Counted from the stretch's first letter, positions 1 to 7,092 are shown. The stretch: DNA of 47,772 bases from Nocardia beijingensis NBRC 16342 (GCF_001612785.1 NZ_BDBC01000070.1:1-47772); one strand, 5' to 3'. Translations and numbers: made by a program. Notes: a model not told the origin generated them from the letters alone.

Positions 1-710
1 ACCGAGCCGCGCAACAGCAGCCATCCCCATGTCGACAGCTCACGTGTCGTGGCAACAGACAGGCGCGGCTCGATACGGTCTGCCCACGACACCGCCAGGG
101 TGCGGACCTGCTCGAACTGCCGTTCCACGAGTAGCAGCCAGCACAGAGTGATCACTGCCGACGCGGCGTCGAGTACGTTCCCGGTCGACTCCGCGTCCCT
201 CAGTGACTGCTCGAGTGCGGTGCTCGCGGACTGTAGTTGCCGAGTCTGGACCAGCACCGACCCGACCAATTGCAGAATCCGGGAGCGCATGAGCGGCGTC
301 GCGGCGCGTCCATCGACTATCAGGTGGGGAAGTAGCCGACTCAACTGCTCGTACTCGTTGTCGTGGTAGAGCTTCACGGCCGCGACCAGTGATTCGTTCA
401 TGCTCCGCTCGGCGGGAGTTTCGGCCGCGTGTCCGTCCGCGATCGACACGAGAGCCCGCCGAGTAGGAAGCCAGAGCTCGCCGCCCTCGGTCTCGGGTCG
501 GCCAGGAGTGGGGCCGAGTAGCGCCGAGAGCGGGCAGCCCATCGCCACGGCCAGCCGTCGAAGCGTCTGAATGCGAGTGTCGTCGCGCTCGCCCTGTTCG
601 ATCTTGCGAATCAGAGACAGCGAAACCCCCGAACTCTGGGCGAGTTCACGTTGCGTCAGACCACTTCGCTTACGAACCGATCGCAGGCGTTCCCCGAGAT
701 CTGTGCTCAT
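1..710 (-). CDS. XRE-family transcriptional regulator, C-terminus beyond window
   Basis: A DNA-binding regulator read leftwards off the window edge; about 236 codons are visible with no stop. The start MSTDLGERLRSVRKRSGLTQ leads into a classical lambda-repressor-like helix-turn-helix (residues about 5-65, with LTQRELAQSSGVSLSLIRKIEQG as the recognition part). The remainder is alpha-helical and leucine/alanine-rich (for example LLPHLIVDGRAATPLMRSRI), like the TPR-type effector half of actinobacterial XRE regulators. The ATG at 710 is preceded at six bases by TAGCCT, which suggests a leaderless mRNA. The divergent GNAT gene 52 bp away is an obvious candidate target. Ligand and regulon are unknown. 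Confidence 0.85.
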   Translation of the reverse strand, partial: MSTDLGERLRSVRKRSGLTQRELAQSSGVSLSLIRKIEQGERDDTRIQTLRRLAVAMGCPLSALLGPTPGRPETEGGELWLPTRRALVSIADGHAAETPAERSMNESLVAAVKLYHDNEYEQLSRLLPHLIVDGRAATPLMRSRILQLVGSVLVQTRQLQSASTALEQSLRDAESTGNVLDAASAVITLCWLLLVERQFEQVRTLAVSWADRIEPRLSVATTRELSTWGWLLLRGS

Positions 711-716
711 GGCCCG

Positions 717-745
717 AGGCTACGGGACCTTCCGATACTCGTCAG
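717..745 (-). promoter_or_regulatory. Probable SigA-type promoter of the XRE regulator
   Basis: Read on the minus strand: -35 CTGACG (745-740), a 17-bp spacer, then -10 TAGCCT (722-717). Six bases separate the -10 from the ATG at 710, so transcription would begin at or within a base of the start codon. It fills most of the 52-bp gap to the divergent acetyltransferase gene. Confidence 0.6.
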
Positions 746-762
746 GCTCCTGCTGAAATAAC

Positions 763-1914
763 ATGGCCGAATCCGTGGCGCCCGCCACCGTGGCCGGTGA
801 TCATCGTCTGGTGGGGAAGAACTCGGATACGGCCGGATTTTGTCGAGTGCCGGAATTGGCCGCGGCAGCAGGTGAACTGGTTCTTCGACCTTGGTCGATG
901 TCGTCTGCGGATCTCGACTTGGTGCGGGAAGCGTCGGATGACGACTTGATCCCGTTGATCACCACTGTGCCGTCGATCTACACCGAGGACGCGGCGAAGA
1001 AGTTCGTCGAGCGGCAGTGGGATCGACCCGTGAGCGGAAGCGGGTATCCCTTTGTGATCGCGCGAGCGGCGGACGGAAAGCCGCTCGGGAGTATCGGTGT
1101 GTGGACAACGGATCTCGGCGAAGGCCGGGCGTCGGTGGGGTACTGGCTGGTGGGGTCCGCTCGTGGACGAGGTGTGGCCGCGCACGCGTTGCGAGCGGTG
1201 GCGGACTGGGCGTTCGAGCAGTTGGCCGTTGCCCGGCTCCAGCTCTATGTCGAACCGTGGAACACCGCTTCGATCCGTACGGCCGAGGGGGCGGGGTTCC
1301 GGCGTGAGGGGCTGCTGTGTGGGTGGCAGCAAGTCGGCGACAGGCGTCGTGACATGTTCATGTACGCGCGGCTCCCTCCGGCTCGTCCGTCGGCGAGCCC
1401 GAAATCGCCGACCGATCGGCCCACGGCCCGCGTCGCGCGGGAAGTCGACGTCGACGGGATCGTCCAGTTGCGCCTCGCGGTGGCCGGGGAGGGCAAATGG
1501 ATCGGCGCCGAGGCGCCGTTCGACACGGAAGACACTGCCCGTCAGATCCGGGCGCACGTCAGTGACGAGAAGCATGGAGTCTTCGTGACGGCGAAGGCCG
1601 ACGGCGGCATCGCGGGCACGGCGACGGTCTACTTCACCACACCTGGCGTCACCACGTTCGCGATGATGGTCGCGGCGGACCTACGCGGACGCGGCGCCGG
1701 GACGGCACTGCTCGAGCGGGTGATCCGTTGGTCTCGGGATCAGGGTGCCCACAAGGTGAGTCTCCAAGTGTGGCCGCACAACCAGCGCGCGATGGCGCTC
1801 TACGCCCGAGCCGGTTTCGAGGTCGAGGGCGTGTTGCGCGGGCACTACCGGCGGCGCAGCGGCGAGCTGTGGGACGCGGTGCTCATGGGGCTGCCGCTGA
1901 ACGACGCGGCCTGA
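763..1914 (+). CDS. Tandem-domain GNAT N-acetyltransferase
   Basis: Two complete GNAT folds in one 383-residue protein, which would transfer an acetyl group from acetyl-CoA to an amine. The first (about 35-205) is RimJ/RimL-like: GELVLRPW opens it and the acetyl-CoA-binding stretch is LVGSARGRGVAAHALRAV, followed by NTASIRTAEGAGFRREG. The second (about 220-380) has VAADLRGRGAGTALLERVI and NQRAMALYARAGFEVEGV. Both pyrophosphate-binding loops (R-G-R-G-V/A) look intact. The start is uncertain: the ATG at 763 has no clear Shine-Dalgarno, and a GTG at 847 would begin just before the first beta strand. The gene is divergent from the XRE regulator. The substrate cannot be read from sequence; aminoglycoside, ribosomal protein or a small amine are all possible. 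Confidence 0.85.
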   Translation: MAESVAPATVAGDHRLVGKNSDTAGFCRVPELAAAAGELVLRPWSMSSADLDLVREASDDDLIPLITTVPSIYTEDAAKKFVERQWDRPVSGSGYPFVIARAADGKPLGSIGVWTTDLGEGRASVGYWLVGSARGRGVAAHALRAVADWAFEQLAVARLQLYVEPWNTASIRTAEGAGFRREGLLCGWQQVGDRRRDMFMYARLPPARPSASPKSPTDRPTARVAREVDVDGIVQLRLAVAGEGKWIGAEAPFDTEDTARQIRAHVSDEKHGVFVTAKADGGIAGTATVYFTTPGVTTFAMMVAADLRGRGAGTALLERVIRWSRDQGAHKVSLQVWPHNQRAMALYARAGFEVEGVLRGHYRRRSGELWDAVLMGLPLNDAA

Positions 1915-1917
1915 CGC

Positions 1918-2193
1918 AGCAAGTATTTCGCGGAATTGTGGGGTTTTTATTGGCACGTCTGCGCCAAAAGAATTGAATGCGGACGTTTCAGATTGTGCAG
2001 CTCGAATTGCGCGAGAGCGACTTCGGTTCGGGACATAGTTTCGCGGTAACATGCCGAAATATCCACCGACAGAACGAATAACGTTTCGAGCCCCGGCGTC
2101 TTAAGGGACACCTGACTTCACATGTCTGTTAATAAGCCAGTGTAGGCGGCCGTGTCGTGCCTCGCGGCGTGTGGTACGCGCGCGTACGGAGCC
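1918..2193. other. Lower-GC intergenic gap with a 14-bp palindrome
   Basis: No convincing gene is seen in these 276 bases. Base composition falls to about half G+C, with runs such as GGGGTTTTTATTGG, unlike the strongly GC-rich coding DNA on both sides. A perfect palindrome GTACGCGCGCGTAC lies at 2174-2187, just beyond the stop of the minus-strand gene, and could be its terminator stem or a protein site. No T-run follows it. Confidence 0.5.
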
Positions 2194-2844
2194 CTACAGG
2201 CGAGCCACGCAGACGACGAAATGTCGTTGCTGATAAACGATTCCGCTGTCGGCCGAGCCGCAGGCGTTGACGTCGACGGTGTTCTGCTTGATGTCGATCA
2301 CCCGGACCGCGCCCGGAGTGTGGGCGGCGCAGTCGAGGCGCTTGGGGCTGCCGGGTGTCAATTCCATGCAACCGCCGACGACCCAGTCGATGTCCAGGCA
2401 CAGCGCGGCCTGGGTCGCCCCGTGCAAGGTTTCGTTGTAGGTGTGGTCGGCGTCGGTGGGACAAGTGGCGTTGGCCGGCGCCTTCTCGATCACCTTGTAG
2501 ACCGAATTCGGGCTGCCACAAGCGGTTTTGTCGATCGCGCCCGCGCCGCCGAGCTGCACGCAGTCGCCGATGTTCACCTGCATGCTCGTCGCGCTCTTGT
2601 TCGACGCGCCGCGCAGCGCCGACGTGGTGGGCAATGCCTCCGTGGTGGTCGGCAGCGGCTCCTCGGTGGTCGGCGGGGGCGTCGATGCGGTCGAGGCGGT
2701 GGCGGCCTGGGCGGCGGCCTTGGCCGGCTCGTCGGCCGGACCGGACATCGACAGCGCGGCGACGACCACGAGGGTGGCCGCCACCCCGGTCCCGACCATG
2801 AAGGCGGCCAGGGTGATACCGGCGCGGACACGTTGGCGCGACAC
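2194..2844 (-). CDS. LppU/SCO3897-like exported envelope protein
   Basis: A membrane-anchored extracytoplasmic protein of 216 residues. The GTG at 2844 is chosen because GGAGG lies seven bases upstream; longer in-frame starts lack one. Order: a short basic N-terminus, one hydrophobic segment (about 10-35), a Thr/Ser/Pro/Ala-rich linker (about 40-85), then a cysteine-rich globular part beginning NIGDCVQLGG with spaced cysteines (TACGSPNSVYKVIEKAP, TCPTDADHTY, LCLDID, GGCMEL, LDCAAH, VNACGS, VVCVARL). The GDCV...CGS...YKV...C...LCL pattern resembles what I recall of the LppU family. No lipobox cysteine is visible, so it is probably anchored by a transmembrane helix. Molecular function is unknown. 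Confidence 0.7.
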   Translation of the reverse strand: MSRQRVRAGITLAAFMVGTGVAATLVVVAALSMSGPADEPAKAAAQAATASTASTPPPTTEEPLPTTTEALPTTSALRGASNKSATSMQVNIGDCVQLGGAGAIDKTACGSPNSVYKVIEKAPANATCPTDADHTYNETLHGATQAALCLDIDWVVGGCMELTPGSPKRLDCAAHTPGAVRVIDIKQNTVDVNACGSADSGIVYQQRHFVVCVARL

Positions 2845-2985
2845 GTCACGTCCTCCCGAGCTGTAAACCCTTCGAACCCACCTAGCGACCCGAAGTTGTG
2901 AATCTTGCGTATCGAAGACCACGCCATGCTTACACTACGCGGCACGTCCGCGTCGAGTTTTCCTTCCCAGGAGCAGTGATACGCC

Positions 2986-3021
2986 ATGGGAATTCACCAG
3001 TGTGCCCGTCGTCGGCGGTAG
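2986..3021 (+). CDS. Possible 11-codon leader peptide MGIHQCARRRR
   Basis: ATG-GGA-ATT-CAC-CAG-TGT-GCC-CGT-CGT-CGG-CGG-TAG, with AGGAG at 2969-2973 (12 bases upstream, rather far) and a TACACT -10-like hexamer at 2931-2936. It sits in the roughly 300-base gap between the divergent LppU-like gene and the secreted-protein gene; nothing else was recognised there except the latter gene's own promoter-like TACAGT at 3096-3101. The His-Gln-Cys-Ala plus poly-Arg composition is reminiscent of short leader peptides, but translation is unproven. Confidence 0.25.
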   Translation: MGIHQCARRRR

Positions 3022-3153
3022 TGATCACGATCGGATAACAAACCGCTCGATCATGTGTGCCGGTCGCCGAGTCTGGAAACAAGTCACGGGCGCTGTACAG
3101 TCACACGCCATCCGGCCTCCGGAGCCGGTGTCTCGGTGAGAAGGAATTCCAGA

Positions 3154-3762
3154 ATGAAGTTCGGCACTATTGCCGCCATTGCGCTCGGTGCGGTTGCCGC
3201 AGTGGGCATCACAGCGGGGGCCGCGAACGCGAAACCCGTGGAGCCGGAGCGTGAGATCACGACTACCGGCGTAGAGCAGGGGGTCGACTACCACACCACG
3301 GTCTCGCGCGAGACCGGAGCGATCACCACCGCCGTCGAGCACGGCGCCTTCGCGGTGGCCGACGACGGCACCAAGATCAGGCTGACCTCCGACACCGGAG
3401 CCGTGGTGGCCGAAGTGCCGCTGACCTTCCAGGTTTCCGGCAGCAAGCTGTCGGTCGCGCACGAAATCAGCGACAGCGGACGGCGTCTGGCGCTCACCCC
3501 GGTGGCAGGCGCCAAGGAGATCGGCGAGATGCAGCCGATCAGCTCGATGAACCGACTCATCGCCGAGCTGAACCAGAACGTGGTCGGCGTGGTCGGGGGC
3601 GCGCTGCTCGGCGGACTGCTCGGGGCCTTGATCGGCCTGGGCTTCTTCAGCATCATCACCGGCCCGATCGGCTTGGTCGTCGGCGCGATCGCGGGCGGAG
3701 CCATCCAGGGCGGGCAGCCGTTCATGGACGCGCTGATGGCGGTCGTCAACGGCGAGCCCTGA
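3154..3762 (+). CDS. Secreted protein with glycine-rich hydrophobic C-terminus
   Basis: 202 residues starting with a Sec signal peptide, MKFGTIAAIALGAVAAVGIT, with likely cleavage after the AGAANA motif (near residue 26). The middle (about 30-130) is a hydrophilic beta-rich domain (DYHTTVSRETGAITTAVEHG, ADDGTKIRLTSDTG). Residues about 145-190 form a glycine/alanine-rich hydrophobic hairpin (VVGGALLGGLLGALIGLG, then PIGLVVGAIAGGAIQGG) resembling a membrane-embedding glycine-zipper. AAGGA lies nine bases before the ATG. The architecture looks like exported hypothetical proteins of Nocardia, but I cannot name a function. A terminator-like hairpin follows. Confidence 0.75.
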   Translation: MKFGTIAAIALGAVAAVGITAGAANAKPVEPEREITTTGVEQGVDYHTTVSRETGAITTAVEHGAFAVADDGTKIRLTSDTGAVVAEVPLTFQVSGSKLSVAHEISDSGRRLALTPVAGAKEIGEMQPISSMNRLIAELNQNVVGVVGGALLGGLLGALIGLGFFSIITGPIGLVVGAIAGGAIQGGQPFMDALMAVVNGEP

Positions 3763-3777
3763 TCGGCACCGCGGATC

Positions 3778-3815
3778 GGGTGCGGCAGGCGCACCGCAGC
3801 GCGCCTGCCGCACCC
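3778..3815 (+). terminator. Hairpin terminator after secreted-protein gene
   Basis: A perfect 15-bp stem (GGGTGCGGCAGGCGC paired with GCGCCTGCCGCACCC) with an 8-base loop starts 15 bases after the stop codon. No T-run follows, as is common in actinobacteria. Confidence 0.65.
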
Positions 3816-3930
3816 GGACCGGGTCGTCGATCGCCGTGGCGTTGAAGGTTCGACCCCACGGCGGAGCGAAGAAGAACGCGCGAACGCCGGATACCGCTGG
3901 ACGCGTGCTATCGCGCGGCTGATGCGAAGC

Positions 3931-4137
3931 TCAGCGCTCGGCGGAACCGGACTCGCCGTCACGGTGCTGGCGGGATAGTCGCCAGAGGAACTCCGGGTCG
4001 TCGTCGGGTCCGATGACGCGCTTGCGCTGTGGTGAACGCGTCTGCGGGGCAGTGGGTCCAGTCCGCTCGGGGCCGAACGCCTTCCAGCACAACACCGCTA
4101 TTGCCACCACCGCGATGAGTGCCAACAGGTACGTCAC
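3931..4137 (-). CDS. Small single-pass membrane protein
   Basis: A 68-residue protein with an N-terminal membrane helix (TYLLALIAVVAIAVLCWKAFG) and a basic, then acidic cytoplasmic tail (RKRVIGPDDDPEFLWRLSR). The second of two nearby GTG codons (4137) is taken as start because AGGAGG lies eight bases upstream; the first GTG falls on the ribosome-binding site itself. It lies downstream of bldC on the same strand, but two hairpins separate them, so cotranscription is doubtful. Small proteins of this design are common in mycolata. The motif DDPEFLWRL could be an interaction site, but no function is known to me. Confidence 0.6.
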   Translation of the reverse strand: MTYLLALIAVVAIAVLCWKAFGPERTGPTAPQTRSPQRKRVIGPDDDPEFLWRLSRQHRDGESGSAER

Positions 4138-4187
4138 GTCGCTCACCTCCTGGTTACGAGGGTAGCCGCGGACGTGACTCCAGCACA

Positions 4188-4245
4188 CCGCAGACGCGAA
4201 AATGGTCTGCGGGCGAGCGCGGACCCGAGCACGACAGGTCCGCGC
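4188..4245 (-). terminator. Paired hairpins downstream of bldC
   Basis: Two stem-loops lie between bldC and the small membrane-protein gene: GCGCGGACC/GGTCCGCGC (4217-4245, 11-base loop) and CCGCAGAC/GTCTGCGG (4188-4212, loop containing CATTTT on the minus strand). Together they look like a terminator for bldC. Confidence 0.55.
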
Positions 4246-4254
4246 GCCCTGCGA

Positions 4255-4467
4255 TCAGCGTGCTGCGGTCGCCTCGGTGGTCAGCGACTTGAGCAGCTGG
4301 AGTACTTCCGATTCGCGGAACCGGCGATGTCCGCCCGGTGTGCGCAGCGACCCGAGGCGCCCGGCGTGAGCCCAGCGCGTCACGGTCTTGGGGTCGACGT
4401 GGAACAGGGCAGCAACCTGGCCCGGAGTCAGCAGGGTGTCCTGGCCGCCGACGGTGATCGCAGTCAT
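4255..4467 (-). CDS. bldC: BldC-family MerR-like DNA-binding protein
   Basis: A 70-residue single-domain regulator. It carries the whole BldC signature: LLTPGQVAALFHVDPKTVTRWAHAG (winged helix-turn-helix, residues about 12-37) and LGSLRTPGGHRRFRESEV (wing, about 38-55). In Streptomyces BldC controls development and binds DNA as head-to-tail arrays; mycobacteria have an equivalent small protein. The ATG at 4467 follows GAGAGG. The upstream region (4468-4590) holds a perfect 12-bp palindrome at 4503-4514. The divergent DUF4229 gene starts at 4653. Confidence 0.92.
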   Translation of the reverse strand: MTAITVGGQDTLLTPGQVAALFHVDPKTVTRWAHAGRLGSLRTPGGHRRFRESEVLQLLKSLTTEATAAR

Positions 4468-4502
4468 AGCAAACCTCTCCGTTCTCGACAGTTCCCTCAT
4501 CA

Positions 4503-4514
4503 GATGGCGCCATC
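4503..4514. promoter_or_regulatory. 12-bp palindrome in the bldC upstream region
   Basis: GATGGCGCCATC is a perfect dyad 36 bases upstream of the bldC start codon. It could be an autoregulatory or unrelated repressor site. Known BldC targets are direct rather than inverted repeats, so another protein is more likely. Confidence 0.3.
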
Positions 4515-4588
4515 GTCGCACTGAAACCCCTAGGTACTCGAACCACCTACAGTTGGTAAAGGGGAGGTAATAGACAAATCGGATGCGC

Positions 4589-4627
4589 GCCCCACCCCCG
4601 GCTGTTGGGCGTGCACCGGGGGCGGGC
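4589..4627. other. Stem-loop between divergent bldC and DUF4229 genes
   Basis: GCCCCACCCCCGG pairs with CCGGGGGCGGGC around a 14-base loop: seven pairs, one mismatch, then four pairs. It lies upstream of both divergent genes rather than behind a gene, so it may be a boundary element or leader structure rather than a terminator. Confidence 0.35.
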
Positions 4628-4652
4628 AACAGCTTCGCATAGGCTGAGGGAT

Positions 4653-5015
4653 GTGCGTGACGCGAATCCACCAAAAGGTGCTTCCGGACAGCAAACGGCT
4701 GGCGCTGGTCGTCGTCTGGCCCGCAATCTGGCCCTTTACACCGTCGCGAGGTTGGGTCTCGTGGTAGTGCTCGCCGCGCTGATCGTGCTCGCCGCACGGC
4801 TGGTGTCGGTGGACATCCCCATCGTGGTCGCCGCCTTGTTCGCGCTCATCATCGCGATGCCGCTGTCGCTGGTGCTGTTCAAGCGGCTGCGAGCCAAGGT
4901 GAACGAGGACATCGCCCTGGTCGACGAGCGCAGACGCCGGGACAAGGCCGAGCTACGGGCGCGGTTGCGCGGCGAGGAGCCGCCCGCTGGGCCGGAGTCG
5001 GGGACGTCTTCGTGA
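4653..5015 (+). CDS. DUF4229 membrane protein
   Basis: A 120-residue protein with two membrane helices (NLALYTVARLGLVVVLAALI and IPIVVAALFALIIAMPLSLV) and a charged, helical C-terminus (DERRRRDKAELRARLRG). This matches the DUF4229 family; the mycobacterial relative I recall (Rv0531) also sits near the menaquinone genes. The GTG at 4653 is chosen because TAGGCT (4640-4645) ends seven bases before it, giving a leaderless start, and longer starts have no ribosome-binding site. Its stop overlaps the next gene by four bases (GTGA), so the two are translationally coupled. Function unknown. Confidence 0.75.
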   Translation: MRDANPPKGASGQQTAGAGRRLARNLALYTVARLGLVVVLAALIVLAARLVSVDIPIVVAALFALIIAMPLSLVLFKRLRAKVNEDIALVDERRRRDKAELRARLRGEEPPAGPESGTSS

Positions 5016-6097
5016 AGTCCTGCGATCGCACCGCGCCGCGCGACTGGGTCGACAACGCGGTGCGGTTGATCGACGCCGACACCCAGCGCAGCGCGGACAC
5101 TCACTTGCTGCGCTACCCGCTGCCCGCCGAGTGGAACATCCAGCTCTACCTGAAGGACGAGTCCACCCACATCACCGGCAGCCTCAAGCACCGCCTGGCC
5201 CGCTCGCTGTTCCTGTACGCGATCTGCAACGGCTGGGTCACCGAGGGGACGACCGTGGTGGAGGCGTCGTCGGGTTCGACGGCGGTCAGCGAGGCCTATT
5301 TCGCGAAGCTGCTCGGTCTGGACTTCGTCGCGGTGATGCCCGCGAGCACCTCTCCGCAGAAGATCGCGCTGATCGAGGCGCAGGGCGGTCGCTGTCATTT
5401 CGTGCGGCGCCCGCCGGACATGTACACCGAGGCGGCGCGGCTGGCGGCCGAATGCGGCGGGCACTACATGGACCAGTTCACCCACGCCGAACGCGCGACC
5501 GACTGGCGCGGCAACAACAACATCGCCGAATCGATCTTCCAGCAGATGGCGCTGGAGACCAATCCGGTGCCGGAGTGGATCGTGGTCGGCGCGGGCACCG
5601 GCGGCACCAGCGCCACGATCGGCCGCTACATCCGGTACCGCAGGCACGCGACGAAGCTGGCCGTGGTCGACCCGGAGAACTCCGCCTTCTACGGCGGCTA
5701 CGAGACCGGGGACGCGGGTTACCAGACCGGAATGCCCTCCCGGATCGAAGGCATCGGCCGTCCGCGCGTCGAACCGTCGTTCGTCGGTCAGATCGTGGAC
5801 CGCATGTTCGAGGTGCCCGACGCGGCGTCCATCGCGGCGGCGCGGTTCGCGAGCGCGCGGCTCGGCCGCCGGGTCGGCGGATCGACCGGCACCAACCTGT
5901 GGGGCGTCTTCGCGTTGATCGCCGAGATGCTGTCGGATGGACGCGGCGGCAGCGTCGTCACCCTGCTGTGTGACGGCGGGGATCGCTACGCCGGAACGTA
6001 TTTCGACGACGGGTGGGTGGCGTCCCAGGGTTTGGAGCTCGCGGAGCCGACCGCCGTGTTGGAGAAGTTCGTGGCGACCGGAATCTGGGACGCCTGA
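5012..6097 (+). CDS. cds1: PLP-dependent cysteine desulfhydrase (Cds1-like)
   Basis: 361 residues of the fold-type II PLP family (cysteine synthase/cystathionine beta-synthase). The Schiff-base lysine is in THITGSLKHRLARS (K59); EASSGSTAVSEAYFAKL is the substrate/carboxylate-binding loop and GAGTGGTSATIGRYIRYR the phosphate-binding loop. It resembles M. tuberculosis Cds1 (Rv3684), which converts L-cysteine to sulfide, pyruvate and ammonia, more than CysK or CysM. That assignment rests on remembered similarity, so a cysteine synthase-like role cannot be excluded. The GTG start overlaps the stop of the DUF4229 gene by four bases, suggesting a two-gene unit linking a membrane protein with sulfide production. 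Confidence 0.75.
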   Translation: MKSCDRTAPRDWVDNAVRLIDADTQRSADTHLLRYPLPAEWNIQLYLKDESTHITGSLKHRLARSLFLYAICNGWVTEGTTVVEASSGSTAVSEAYFAKLLGLDFVAVMPASTSPQKIALIEAQGGRCHFVRRPPDMYTEAARLAAECGGHYMDQFTHAERATDWRGNNNIAESIFQQMALETNPVPEWIVVGAGTGGTSATIGRYIRYRRHATKLAVVDPENSAFYGGYETGDAGYQTGMPSRIEGIGRPRVEPSFVGQIVDRMFEVPDAASIAAARFASARLGRRVGGSTGTNLWGVFALIAEMLSDGRGGSVVTLLCDGGDRYAGTYFDDGWVASQGLELAEPTAVLEKFVATGIWDA

Positions 6098-6166
6098 TCC
6101 GTTCGCGCCCCGGTTAGGGGTTCGTCGTTCGCCTGAAGCGGAACGGGGCTCTGTCATGTCCTGGAT

Positions 6167-6213
6167 CGTCAATTTTTGTTGACATCGTGCGTGAGCGTCA
6201 ACCAAAATTGACG
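6167..6213 (+). promoter_or_regulatory. Inverted-repeat operator overlapping a leaderless promoter
   Basis: CGTCAATTTTTGTTGAC (6167-6183) and GTCAACCAAAATTGACG (6197-6213) are reverse complements at 16 of 17 positions, separated by 13 bases. The left arm contains the -35 TTGACA (6179-6184) and the right arm the -10-like CAAAAT (6203-6208) with an 18-bp spacer; transcription would start at about the ATG (6216). An outer, slightly off-centre pair GTCATGTC (6153-6160) / GACATGAC (6213-6220) extends the symmetry. A bound dimer would cover the whole promoter, so autorepression by the following HTH gene is the natural reading. Confidence 0.75.
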
Positions 6214-6215
6214 AC

Positions 6216-6437
6216 ATGACGGAAGCAACCACACTCGCGGCGGCCGCGGGCAGCCCCGATCCCAAGGTCGGGCTGCGCGCGGTGCTCGCGCTACGCAGGC
6301 TGCTCGAACGTCTCGAGGCGATCCAGGTGGCCAACGCCCGTGCTCAGGGCTGGTCGTGGCAGGCGATCGCGGAGGCGCTCGAGGTCAGCAAGCAGGCAGT
6401 GCACCAGAAGTACAACCGGAAAGGCAGGATCCGCTGA
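6216..6437 (+). CDS. Small helix-turn-helix protein, ClpC2 N-terminus type
   Basis: A 73-residue protein: a helical N-terminal part (LRAVLALRRLLERLEAIQVA, probable dimer helix) followed by a helix-turn-helix, ARAQGWSWQAIAEALEVSKQ and AVHQKYNRKG (about 41-70). The same G/A-x-S-W-x-x-I-x-x-x-x-x-V-[ST]-K-Q-A pattern occurs, as I recall, in the N-terminal segment of M. tuberculosis ClpC2 (Rv2667), where it is fused to a Clp N-domain. Here the Clp N-domain is the next gene, overlapping by one base (TGATG). A long inverted repeat ends two bases before the start codon. Likely an autorepressor whose activity is tuned by the downstream protein. Confidence 0.8.
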   Translation: MTEATTLAAAAGSPDPKVGLRAVLALRRLLERLEAIQVANARAQGWSWQAIAEALEVSKQAVHQKYNRKGRIR

Positions 6438-7018
6438 TGTTCGAGCGGTTCAGCAGGTCTGCGCGCACGGCGATCATCGTCGCCCAGGAGGACGCGCGCG
6501 AACTCCACGCGTCGAATATCGAGGTGGAGCACGTATTGCTCGGCGTGCTCGCGCAGGCCGAGCCGGAGTTGACGACGTTGCTCGCCGAAGCGGGACTTAC
6601 TCGCGACAGCGTGCGCCGAGCGCTGGCCGAGCAAGGCAACGGGATACCGCTCGGCCCCGAGGACGCCGAGGCCTTGCGCTCCATCGGCATCGATCTGGAC
6701 GCCGTCCGTGAGTCGCTGGAAGCGCATTTCGGCGAGGACGCGCTCGACCGGGCCGCGCCGGACCCGCGCCGCGGGCCGTTCCCCTGGAGCCGCGGTGGGT
6801 ACTACGGGCACATTCCGTTCACGAAGGACGCGAAGAAGGTGCTCGAGCTCGCCTTGCGGGAGGCGTTGGGCCGCAAGGACAAGACCATCGAGTCGGGGCA
6901 CATGCTGCTCGGCATACTGCGCGCCCCGAACCAGACGACGGAGCGCCTGCTCGGCGGTTCCGCCGCGATCGGTGAACTGCGGCCCAAGGTGCACGCCCTG
7001 CTCGACCGTGCGGCCTGA
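6437..7018 (+). CDS. Stand-alone Clp N-domain (ClpC decoy-type) protein
   Basis: 193 residues containing only the double Clp N repeat and no AAA+ ATPase module: repeat 1 about 2-70 (FERFSRSARTAIIVAQEDAR, IEVEHVLLGVLAQAEPE) and repeat 2 about 115-193 (IPFTKDAKKVLELALREALG, IESGHMLLGILRAPN). The linker is GPFPWSRGGYYGH. In ClpC1 this domain binds adaptors and the antibiotics cyclomarin, ecumicin and rufomycin; free-standing versions act as decoys. TGATG coupling to the HTH gene and the shared operator suggest a unit in which ligand occupancy of this protein relieves repression. Whether it binds such a ligand here is inference. Confidence 0.85.
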   Translation: MFERFSRSARTAIIVAQEDARELHASNIEVEHVLLGVLAQAEPELTTLLAEAGLTRDSVRRALAEQGNGIPLGPEDAEALRSIGIDLDAVRESLEAHFGEDALDRAAPDPRRGPFPWSRGGYYGHIPFTKDAKKVLELALREALGRKDKTIESGHMLLGILRAPNQTTERLLGGSAAIGELRPKVHALLDRAA

Positions 7019-7021
7019 GCG

Positions 7022-7071
7022 GGCGGACATGCGCCGCCGGAGTTCGGGTTCTTCAGCGGCGCATGTCCGCC
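7022..7071 (+). terminator. Long hairpin terminator after the HTH/Clp-N operon
   Basis: A perfect 16-bp stem, GGCGGACATGCGCCGC with GCGGCGCATGTCCGCC, and an 18-base loop begins four bases after the stop codon. It isolates the operon from the following membrane-protein gene. Confidence 0.75.
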
Positions 7072-7092
7072 TCCGACGCCTAGCATTGGGCC

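Noticed and set aside
742..1575. Minus-strand frame overlapping the tandem GNAT gene
   Set aside because: The opposite strand encodes two well-formed acetyltransferase domains; the antisense product has no recognisable features.
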